The position numbers and the translations under genes are program-made. This document shows, piece by piece, positions 49,101 through 59,300 of a DNA stretch of 64,000 nucleotides. Source of the DNA: Tetragonia tetragonoides (taxonomy: Eukaryota; Streptophyta; Magnoliopsida; Caryophyllales; Aizoaceae); assembly GCA_038025085.1 (NCBI GenBank), contig CM076150.1, positions 4,196,001 through 4,260,000 of the forward strand, written 5' to 3'. The notes under the pieces were generated by a model, which was not told where the DNA came from, did not search any database, and saw only the letters and a list, made by a program, of their open reading frames with translations. How positions within the stretch are numbered: position 1 is the stretch's first letter; each line of letters opens with the position of its first letter.

Positions 49101-51570
49101 GAAGAATTATCAGTTCAGGAACATTCTTACCAAGGGCTTTCATCCTCTCAAAAAGACACTGGCATGCAAAATCAATCTCCTCCTGCCCAGTCAAGAAAAG
49201 GAGAACGTCACCTTCAGGTTCTGTCAGGTGAATCTGTAGCACTGTAATTAGAGCTGCATCCAAGTAATCGGTTTCAGGTTGCTTAGTATACAAAATCTCC
49301 ACAGGGAAAGTTCTGCCAGGAATAGTGAAGATATTACAGTTGAAGAAATATCCAGAAAATTTTTCAGCATCCAATGTAGCAGAGGTGACAATCAAACGAA
49401 GTTCAGGCCTCCGGTCAATGAGCTTTTTTAACAGGCCAAATAGGACATCTGTATGTATGGTTCTCTCATGTGCTTCATCAAGCATTATAACCGAGTACTG
49501 AGAAAGATTTTCGTCAATCAGGATTTCCCTAAGAAGCATACCGTCAGTCATATACTTAATCACTGTTTCAGGACCGGTACAATCCTCAAACCGTATAGCA
49601 TACCCAACTTCCTCCCCTAGTCGACAACCGAACTCCTCAGCAACCCTCTTGGCTACGGACATAGCAGCCACTCTACGGGGCTGGGTACATCCAATTTTAC
49701 CCCTAGTGGTATAACCTGCTTCAGCAAGGTATTGAGTTACCTGAGTTGTTTTCCCTGATCCAGTCTCACCAATCACAACCAGAACCTGATTATCATGCAC
49801 TGCTTGAATTAGTTCTTTCTTCAGTTTGTAGATTGGCAAACTCTGCCTCTGATCCTGGATTGAGAGCTTCGATTTCTGCCCGAAAGTCAAAGCCTTACCG
49901 TAAGCTTCCTTCTTCCATTCTGGCATATCATACGCTGACAAGCCGACACCTCTCAGCTCCTGCGCTAGATGCCTCTCCCCTGTCTCTGGCATTGGATCTT
50001 CCCAAGGACGATTAAGATCTTTTGGAATTGAATCAAGCATTGTCCTCTGTTGTTGCTCGCGCACTTCCCTCCTTTCCTTTATCAGAGCAGACTGGAGAGC
50101 AGCTGCACGACTCAAGGACCCCTCGGGATTCTTAAAGATCTTAACCGGTGACATGTCAGCGGTGTATCGAGTCTGCCCATTTAAAAACGCAGGTTCATCT
50201 TCATTTAACTCAATCTCGAGCTCTTCTTCAGCACCCTCTTCTTGGTAAAGCACTCCATCACCATCACCATCATCATCGAAGGTTCCAAACTCCTTCACAC
50301 TCATAACACCCGACGCAATAAGCTGCTTAGTCTCCCACTTCTCTGGTGAACTCATACGCTTCAGTGGTCGACGTGAAGGCCTAGAATCATCATCCTCCAC
50401 TATACGAATTCCCGAAATACCCGTCCTAGTGGTAGGCCCATTAGCACCAGCAGGATTCGTCCTAAAAGCATCCTCCTCCAACCTCTTCTTCATTGTAGGA
50501 AGCAAATCCTTACCAGTATTCTGATCCACATCCCTAATCGAAAAACTGTACTTTCCCTGTGAAAACGATAACACCTTCACATAAACCTCTTGATCACGCT
50601 TCACAACATCTTTAGCATTCGCAATCCGCCTACTAGCCATCTGCGAAACATGAACCAAACCCTCCTTTCCTTTAAACCCAAGCAACTGAACAAAACAACC
50701 CGTTTCCATCACTCTTGAAACTCTACCCTTATAAACACCACACAACTCAGGCTCATCCGAGTTTTGCTTTTGTTTCTCATTCCTCTGACCCCTATCCCTA
50801 TCACCATCCCTCCTATCTCCATTCTCCCCATCACCCTCTTCCTCATATCTCTCCCTCCTATCCCTCTCATCCCCCCGTCTGCCCCTCCTATCCTCGTACC
50901 CATCCTCATCTCTTTCCCTATATCTTCCCGACTTATCATGTCGACCACCTCTTCTATCTCCATTATCCCCATTACCCTCATCACCATCCTCGTATCTCCC
51001 CCTCCTACCTCTATCATCGCCCCGTCTACCCCTCCTATCCTCGTACCCATCGTCATCTCTTCCTCTATGTCGTTCCGACCTATTATCATACCCACCACCT
51101 CTCCTCTCCCTCTCTCTCCCCCTATCCCTATCCCTATCTCGACCGTATGACCCTTGATTTCGATCACCCTCCTCCTCAGCCCCGCCCTTCCTCCGGCGTT
51201 CCTCAGCCTCCATCTCAATCTCTCTCTCCAACTCCCTAACCCTAGCTTTACCATCAGCAAATGACAAACTAGAAAACTTAGCCTTACCATCAGAATTATC
51301 ACTTCCTTTAGGTTTCGGTGGCAAAATAGCATGAATAATAGTTAACAAAGTTTTCACAAAATAATCAGGCATTTCAGCACCATTTTCCTTAAGCTTAGCA
51401 TCGAATTCATCAACCGTCTCACATTCATGCCCTAAATCAGTGATGAATTCGGCCACCACTTTATCGCCAACACCTACATGAGTTTCGAGTTCGGAACATA
51501 CCTTTGATACTAAAGACAGATACTCTAGCTTCTTCAAGGCGTCATCTTTGGCTTCCTCTATCACCACCAT
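46152..51570 (-). CDS. DEAH5: Pre-mRNA-splicing DEAH-box RNA helicase, PRP22/DHX8 type
   Basis: Two exons, 48269-51570 and 46152-46545, join in frame (3696 nt, 1231 aa). The ATG at 51570 precedes VVIEEAKDD; the frame stays open further upstream but without support. The order is: N-terminal helical domain (about 1-100), an Arg/Asp/Gly-rich linker with tandem repeats (about 140-270), an S1 RNA-binding domain (about 274-350), and the DEAH helicase core with GETGSGKT (about 600), [12 protein letters not shown] (about 698), [26 protein letters not shown] and [12 protein letters not shown] (about 905). HA2/ratchet and OB-fold regions follow, ending SWRLSKRRA. The S1 domain marks the PRP22 orthologue, which frees spliced mRNA from the spliceosome in the nucleus. 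The single 1.7-kb intron carries a SINE. Confidence 0.97.
46611..46886 (-). mobile_element. SINE, TTGATG-tailed family, copy 4
   Basis: Nearly identical to the 32777-33068 copy over its whole length (GAGGCTCCCGCCTAGGCAGG, GGTTGTACGCAGCCTTACCC and so on) with a GATGTTGATGAT tail on the minus strand. It lies in the only intron of DEAH5. No clean target duplication was found. Confidence 0.85.
47794..47819. repeat. (AAAAT)n microsatellite
   Basis: Five AAATA units in the DEAH5 intron. Confidence 0.85.
50830..51080 (-). repeat. Coding tandem repeat in the DEAH5 RD/RG linker
   Basis: Two units of about 40 codons share [21 protein letters not shown] and end in [11 protein letters not shown] or GENGDRRDG. 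The reading frame is kept. This lengthens the low-complexity linker between the N-terminal domain and the S1 domain. Confidence 0.8.
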
Positions 51571-51751
51571 TGTTGCTGTTGAACCCAATTCGAGGAGAGA
51601 GAAAATAAAAAAGATGAATTTGAAGGGTGAATTGTTATGGGCGAGAACTGAAGATGAATTGATTTGGTTTGTGAATCGAAAATTCAAAACCCTATGGGAA
51701 TAATAAGTTAGAATGCCAAAACCAAGGGCAAACATTTGCAGTGACACTAAC

Positions 51752-52049
51752 CCTGTTTGGGAGTTTTGGGTGGGAAGGGAAGGGAAGGGAAGGGAATGAG
51801 AGGGAATGGGGGAGAATAAAGGTGAAATAATTCATCTTGTTTGGGAGTTTAAGTAAGGAGAAGGGAGAGAAATGGATGAGAATCGACTATTGTCACTTAA
51901 AAATTCTTCTTCCCCTCCATTTTCCCCAATTTGAGGGGGAACAAAAATTGAGTCCATTCCCCTCCCTTCCCCTCTTTAAAAAAACTTTTAAATAAGGAGA
52001 ATTTTTTATTTTCCCCCCCTTCCCCTCCATTCTCCAACTCCCAAACAGG
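51752..52049. mobile_element. hAT-like MITE with CCTGTTTGGGAGTT terminal repeats
   Basis: The 14-bp end CCTGTTTGGGAGTT is exactly inverted at 52036-52049. Subterminal GGGAAGGGAAGGG on the left mirrors CCCCTTCCCCTCC on the right, and an internal GTTTGGGAGTTTA copy lies at about 51838. A clear 8-bp target duplication was not seen. The element begins about 180 bases upstream of the DEAH5 ATG. Confidence 0.8.
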
Positions 52050-52639
52050 CTCTAAGAGAAGCAAGAGTTTTATCTCAGAGCATCGTTTAGTAGTTTTTGT
52101 TTACCCCTAATTTTGCCAAGTCGGTTCATGATTGAGGGGCTCACTTATGTGATATTTTTCTCACTGAATCTCCAAAGAAAATTTTTAAAAAGAAAAATAT
52201 AACAAAAATTAAATAAAATAATGAGAGCTCACAAGGTTTATTCAAATAAAAAATCAGAATCTGACTCTAATTTGGGAAAAATTATTTATAATTGAGTATC
52301 ACTTACAAGTTACAACTATTCAAATTTTTAAGATTTATTCATCCAAAATATTCGAAATATCACAAGATTATGAAGTAGAAAAATAATATATGTATATAAT
52401 TTTGTTCCGTGTAAATAATCGGATATCCAGAATTTCATATTCGGATATCAACATTTAGTATTCAAAATGAACACTTTCTAGTCATAATGTTTAGAACATG
52501 CAATTAAGTTCAGGTTTGCAAACGGTGTTGACGTGTAAGGCGGAAGCGCCAATGGAGGGTAAGGAAAAGCAATAAGGGTTGACAACGCCACTTGCACCTA
52601 TTTAAATATTCTCTTTACCCCACACGCAATTAACATATA

Positions 52640-52882
52640 CTCTCTTCGTTTCTGTTTAAACTTCCTACTTGCTTTTTTGAGGTCAAACTTTATAAACTTT
52701 GACCGTATATTTAAAAAAATCACTATGAGTTATGATTTGAAAATTTATGCACTAGATTCTATTTTCAAAATATCAAATTTTTATAAATTTTACTTGTGTA
52801 TTTTTATAGATATTAATGGTCAAAGTAGCACATTGGAGACCGTGAAAAAGCAAGTATGAAGTTTAAAGATAAACGGAGGGAG
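52640..52882. mobile_element. Stowaway-like MITE
   Basis: Flanked by TA dinucleotides (52638-52639 and 52883-52884). Left end CTCTCTTCGTTTC and right end ACGGAGGGAG are inverted repeats, and TTTGACC/GGTCAAAG pairs lie inside. It lies between DEAH5 and the PPR gene. Confidence 0.85.
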
Positions 52883-53507
52883 TATATGAATAAACCTGAG
52901 GAGAACAGATCCCTACACTAATCCCATTTGCTTGGATTATGCTGCATCACCCGATTGCACCAGATTTATGCATTTGTGGGTTTGTGAGTTACTACAGAGG
53001 ATCGACTCTTACACCTAAGTGGATCATAAATATATATATGATTTGGATATGAGTGATACCTTATGATAATGGTGCATGTAGAAAATATGAGTGTTTATTT
53101 ATTTCTAATCATGATTGACTTAGGTATACTAATTAGCATGTCCGATTAAAATCATAGTTAGTGTGACTCTTATTGAGCGTGATTTATTAATCTTTTGCCT
53201 TAATTAGTGTGGTTTAAACCAATAATAATTTGGTTCCAACCATAATAACAACCCATGATCAGTGGTTATGGAAGATGTTTCTAAATTTTTGAGATGTGAT
53301 TATAATCTTTTCGGTTAAACTAAACGGGAAAACCTAAATAATAGTAAAATTAAACCGAACTGAAAGTAAAAATTAGATCGACCAAGATAAAAAGGAACAC
53401 ACCTTCCCATTTTAAGCACCTCGCACTAGAGGAAGTGATTCAAGTGAAGTGTCTAGCTCCTCCTATCTTCTGTCAGTAATGTAACTCAACCACAAGCTCA
53501 AAACCAG

Positions 53508-55472
53508 ATGCAAAGCCTTCAACAGCCACCATGGCTGAAACTACAAACACCATTAAACAATTCTCTTTCCCTTCGTAACCAGCACCCACAAATACAATCC
53601 CTGTATATTACTTATCCACCCAGATTATATTTATCACTCTCATTAGCACAATGCACACTGACAAAACAAGGTCAGCGCTTTCTCAGCTCCTTTCTAACCC
53701 TACCCTCTAGAGACCCTTCTTCAACTGATAAATTAATCAGCAAATTCATCTCATCTTCTCCCAAATCCATTGTTTTAGGTACCCTTTACCATATTCTCTC
53801 TCCTCAAAGTAATAGTATTGCTCAATCCCACCTGGGTTCCCTTGCTCTTCCTGTAAGTAAGTCATAACCTTTTGCTCTGGATTTTCCTTTCAGCCTTAGC
53901 TTTTGCTTCTAATTCAATGCATTAGAATAATTCTACTTTGAGAGTTACCTATATTGATATTAGTCTGTGTTTGGTTTCATGAGTTTATTTTTGGTTTAAG
54001 GCTAGGAACTAAGGTCAATGCAGATGGGTTTTGACCTTTTTGAGCATATAATTATCCTAGGGTTGTAAAAATATATGGCTTTTTTTTATGGAGATTGAGT
54101 ATGTGCCAGGAAGTTTTTATCTTTTTCTTATTCCTAGGTGATTTTGTTTTGATTTTAGTCAAACTGGGTTTAAAGTTGGAAATTTTAATCAATCCATATT
54201 GTTATTTCAACTGCAAACCAGGACAGAATGAAACCATTTATGTTTAATTGCTTTGCTGAAAGGCTTAGTGGGTACATTGGTTGGATTTTAAATTTGTGAA
54301 AGTTCTTGTTGTGGTAAAAACTGAAAACATTATGGTTTAGTAGTGGCTGACCATCAGTATTTGCATTACTCCATTTGATGATGCAGTTGTACACAAGAAT
54401 TACACAAGTATCTTGGTTTTCCTGGAACTCCAAACTAGTTACCGATGTCATTGCATTATTATACAAACAAGGCCGAATAGAGGAAGCTGAAGCTCTGATT
54501 TCAGAAACAGTTTCGACAATATGTTCAAAGGAGCGAGTTCTTGTATATTTCTATTGCAACTTGATCGATTCTCACTCAAAGTTGAAATCGGAGCTTGGGT
54601 TTTCAGGTACTTATGCGTGCCTGAAGGAGATATTAAGTAGTTCGTCTTCTGTTTATGTGAAAAAAAGAGCTTATGAGTCGCTGGTTGGAGGGTTTTGTGT
54701 CATGGGACTACCTCATGAGGCCAAGAGTTTGATCAGTGAAATGAGACATCAGGGCATTAAACCATCGCTTTTCGAGTTTAGATCCTTGGTAGAAGGATAT
54801 GGGAGATTAGGTTTATTTGAAGAAATGCTACAAAGTGTTGCCGAAATGGAGAAGAGTGGCTTTACCTTGGATACAGTCTCTTCAAATATGGTCATTTCTT
54901 CGTATGGTCTGCACAATGAGCTCTCCCAAATGGTTTTTTGGCTGCAGAAGATTAAGGCTTTAGGCATCAGTTTCTCAATTAGATCATATAACTCTGTTCT
55001 AAACTCGTGTCCGACTGTTATGTCATTGTTGCAAGATCTCAAAAACATTCCCATTTCAGTGAAAGAACTACTTGCAGTGCTAAGAGGTAATGAGGCCTTA
55101 TTGGTACACGAGTTGCTTGGATCACTGTCTTTAGATGACATAATCACATGGGATTCTTTGGAATCAAAACTGGATTTGCATGGAATGCACCTTGGTACAT
55201 GTTACTTAATACTGTTACAGTGGATGGAGGTGCTGCATTGCAGATTTGCATCTGGACAATATGAAATACCTGTTGAGATTACAATAGTCTGTGGATCAGG
55301 AAAGCACAGCAGTGTCAGAGGTGAATCCCCAGTGAAATCTCTGCTTAAAGAGATAATGCTTCGTGCAAAAAGTCCTCTTAGGATTGACCGGAAGAACATT
55401 GGTTGTTTCGTTGCCAAAGGGAAAGTTGTAAAGGATTGGTTATATGCTTATTTACCAAACTGTAGTAACTAG
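53508..55472 (+). CDS. PPR protein with C-terminal SMR domain, At2g17033-like
   Basis: Two exons, 53508-53852 and 54387-55472, join in frame with a GT-AG intron (476 aa). The N-terminus is rich in Ser, Leu and Pro with few acids, consistent with an organelle transit peptide. The middle has degenerate pentatricopeptide motifs (YESLVGGFCVMGLPHEAKSL, then EMRHQGIKPSLFEFRSLVEG, then EMEKSGFTLDTVSSN). The C-terminus is an SMR-type domain with LDLHGMHLG and VCGSGKHSS. Such proteins bind organelle RNA, with the SMR module sometimes acting as a nuclease; whether this one cuts RNA is not known. It has far fewer PPR motifs than typical family members, which fits the At2g17033 group. It is divergent from DEAH5 and convergent with RECA2. 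Confidence 0.9.
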
Positions 55473-55567
55473 GCAGAACATCGAAGGATATTGATCGACT
55501 ACTCAAAACATGGTGATCGGTTCAACTATTCGCGCTAGCTGCAACTGAAACCAGAGGAGGTTGTGTG

Positions 55568-55650
55568 AAGCATCAGATCACGGATATGAGAAGCACTGAA
55601 GATTATGAAAAGCATCTGATCACGGATATGAGAAGCGCCAGAGCGGAGTT
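55568..55650. repeat. Two-unit tandem repeat in the PPR gene 3' flank
   Basis: AGCATCAGATCACGGATATG and its near-copy AGCATCTGATCACGGATATG lie about 42 bases apart, both followed by AGAAGC. Probably in the 3' UTR. Confidence 0.75.
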
Positions 55651-55829
55651 GTCAAGCACTGTGAAGGCAAATTTTGCATTTACTGTATTATTTCTTGTCG
55701 AAGGCAAATTTTGCTACTGTATCTGCAACTTTAACTACTCTGGTTACAGAAAAATGTCACAATTTTTTGAAGATTATGGTGCTTTCAGAGTCCTCATGAA
55801 GACAAGAAAGCACACTGTATATACTTAAT

Positions 55830-56333
55830 TTGATCATGTTAAGAATTCCTTATCCTGTACCCGTTACGTACCCAAACATGTATACGGAGTGCGGAGTAGG
55901 GAGGTAACTTAAGTTCAAAAAAGATTATGGCACAGTTTTTATCAGGGAGCTTGTTCAAGTGAGCAAGGTCCAAGGAGGTCGTTTATCTGGCAACTGGGAA
56001 GCAGAGGTGAGAAATCAGCTGTTACCTCATTAGCAAAATTTACAACGAATGTCCAAAACTGTGGAGACACATCTCACTATAATTATAATACACCATCACT
56101 GCTGATCTAAAACAACTCGCCAATTTTGTAGCCCCCAAAACTCTACATACACCCCATATGTAGCACTACTGTTGGTAATTTACACGTCCAGATATATTCA
56201 CCATTCAATTAATTGAGGGTCAGGGAATCAATTGCATGCCATTACAAGCGAAGATCAACCATCAATTGCAATCTTTATCCCAACCCTTTTGAAAGTGAAG
56301 GACTTGGTCCATGTTTCGGCCAACTGTCAAGTC
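55830..56333. other. Convergent intergenic region between the PPR and RECA2 genes
   Basis: About 500 bases holding the 3' flanks of both genes. No other feature was seen. Confidence 0.4.
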
Positions 56334-59300
56334 CTATGCCTCTGCAGCTGTCGCTGCATCTTCATCAGTTGTGTCAGGGGAAACCGTTTCTTCCTCTGTG
56401 AGGTCCCCTTCTGTAGCCTCCTTCGGTTGAAGTAGTTTTTCTCTAAGCGTCATCTCAAGCTCCTCCCTCACACTCTGGTTCTCATTCATATACCTTCTAA
56501 TTGCATCTTTACCATGGAGATTTTGGCCATTTATGCCGTAATAACCGCCCTGCTTCTTTATCAGCTTGTGCTTGACACCCAGGCTTATGAGCTCTGCGTC
56601 CCGGCATATCCCCTTGCCAAACTCAAGTTCAAATTCAGCAGTTTTAAAGGGAGGTGCATGCTTATTCTTTATCACCTTCACAAGGACTTGACTTCCAACA
56701 GTCTGCAGAATAAAATAACATTACAAAAAGCACAAAATGAACAAGTTGCTTTGCCACTTTGTTTGACAATTAATCCCATTTTTAACTTTAACAACCACAG
56801 TTGCACTGCAGCTACATGCAAAAATGGTAGCCACGCATTATAATAGAGTTGCAAGTTAGTTTCAACAAGAATTTCAACTCAAGTACCCTTTTTTTGCCAT
56901 AACCATATGTGGCAGTAGTTGGAACAGATTATATGATTACACAGTACATGTGTAGTTAACTAATTATAGGACTTCCCTTAAGATGGCACACTGCAAGTTT
57001 GTTATATATTGCAACTTTTAATGAGAAATGGGACTTTGTCATGAACTATTTTTATAAGCCAAATCTACATATCCATGTAGATGATAACAGTCAAACATGG
57101 GTATAGACGATTCATTGAGGCCAAAACTAGTAAGTTTTTGAAATAACCTGGTTTGACATCAAGAAAGCAGAAACTTGCCCATGTCTATGGCTCATAGTCG
57201 AGTCCATGTAACACACTCACAGGCATTATGCCCCCCACCTCGCCAAAAGAACAAGAAATAATAAAGAAAAAAGAAACTAAAAAGAGTGAAATGGAGCATA
57301 TAATGTGAACCCTTGATGTGAATTCATCTAGATCAGATAAACAGCAAGAGGTAGTGTCAGTACCACTACCACAGTTGATATAAAGTCCACAATATCAACT
57401 GACACTGAAGGATGCCAACAAAATTTCACAGACAGGCCCAAATCACAATGCTTTCCCCTCAGGGAAAAGGAAGACGCCCCAGTATCTGCTTTTCTTTTTA
57501 ACAAGGGGGTAGAGGATAAGTGTATACCTCTTCTCCTTTCTTGATAAGCCCAGTTCTCCTAATATTGAGGCGCATCGACGCGTAGAACTTCAAGGCATTA
57601 CCTCCACACGTAACTTCAGAAGGACCACCAAATCCAAAGGTTGAAATCTTTGCCCTCACCTGAACACATACAATCCATTTAGGAATTTTGGAATAGGGAA
57701 CTGTTTCAACCAATTAAATACAGGGCTAGTGGTGAAGAATAAGGATAGACAGGGAGGAAATTTAAGGGGCAAAAATAAGGAAACGGCTTCTGGATTGAGC
57801 AACCAAAAAATCAGTAACTTCCATTTGAAAAGTTACAAGGGAAGGGGTTCATCTCTATAGCTAGCAATCAACACCAAGTTTGACGAATAGAAAGAAACAA
57901 ATTTGCCGGTACAATTAATTTTTTCATAATAGCCAGTAAAAACGTACTCTTGAAGCATCAAAATCTCTACCTGATTAAGGAATATAAGAATGCTCTGCGA
58001 CTGAGACAATGAATGACTTAATTTGCGAAGTGCTTGGCTCATCAGTCTTGCTTGCATTGCCATGTGTGCGTCACCCATTTCACCATCAAGTTCGCCTTTA
58101 GGCACTAGAGCTGCTACCTGCAGATGGAATAAGAAAACATAGAAATCTGAGTAGATATTTCAAGATAGTCGGAGTCCAGACACAACGAGTTATTGAAACA
58201 CCCTAAATCTTGCAGCCAACGAGCATAAAAATCAGGACACAGATCATAAGTGTCAAAATAATCAAGACAGTCTCCAAGCCACCAAACACTAAACATTAAC
58301 TGCTAAATGTATGCATTAAAGTAACCTCACAACCTGGAAAGGGAGAGAAAAACAACTTCAATATTTGAAACGTGAGTCGTGACTTCATAAACACATGCAA
58401 AAATAAAGACAAAATGTATCATATTCACACAGTGCTTCTGGGGGGCCATAAAAGGTGAGGGGGAGAAAACAAATCAAAACAAAAAAGATACATTCTTACA
58501 CTATCTACCACTACAACATCGACTGAACCACTTCGTATGAGGGTGTCCACTAAGCTTAGAGCTTGTTCACCGCAATCCGGCTGTGAAAGAAGCAAATTCT
58601 GAGTATTTACACCAATAGCTTCAGCCAGTGCCGGATCAAGAGCATGCTCAGCATCAATGAAAGCACAGTAGCCTGCATAAATTTAAAACTAAAAACATAT
58701 GAATCACAGAATTCACAATCAAATGCACAAACATGAGTTCAAAGAAAAGATGCGATTAAATCTGATTGACCCCCAAGAAAGCACAATATACTCATAGATC
58801 CAACAAAATTTGTCCAAAAAAAAATGCATTTTGGTCTAAGAAGAATCAACCGGTTGAGGAATGAAACGACTGCCATAAAACATCATGAATTGAGCTAGAC
58901 ATGATACTATTACCTAGGAAGCATGACTGTGATACCAAACCTTCTATATGGTTTTTTGTTAGCCAAATCAATGTGCTATATCACCATAAGCTTTTGTTTT
59001 AAATGCAGAAAGCTAACTGGGGAAAAGATAGCTGGGTAAGCAGCCAGCACCCACAGCCTCATGAGACCTCTTTAAAAGACTAAGATATTCACATGACATT
59101 AAATGATATCCCAGGTCAACACAATTTTCTTTGAAGAACCCCGCCGGGGGGGGGGGGGTAACGACTTGTTTGACAGGCCAATTTCCTATTTACTGATTAT
59201 TAACAAAATATGATAGCACCCAAATATGCGTTGTAACTACTTTAATGACATAATCAAACAGATAATAGAATATGCTATTATTTATAACCTCCAAGTTTCT

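Larger units (their letters stand above)
51571..53507. promoter_or_regulatory. Shared upstream region of DEAH5 and the PPR-SMR gene
   Basis: The two genes are divergent, with 1.9 kb between start codons. The region holds the DEAH5 leader (to about 51750), the hAT-like MITE, AT-rich sequence, the Stowaway MITE, and the PPR leader. No promoter element is assigned by position. Confidence 0.5.

Noticed and set aside
50715..51239. Pro/His/Ser-rich plus-strand open frame
   Set aside because: It is the complement of the repetitive Arg/Asp linker of DEAH5; low-complexity codons keep both strands open.
51571..51747. 59-residue N-terminal extension of DEAH5
   Set aside because: The upstream text is leader-like, unlike the family N-terminus, and the ATG at 51570 is followed by family-like sequence.
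56514..56843. Plus-strand open frame over RECA2 exon 8
   Set aside because: Antisense shadow of the conserved RecA C-terminal exon.
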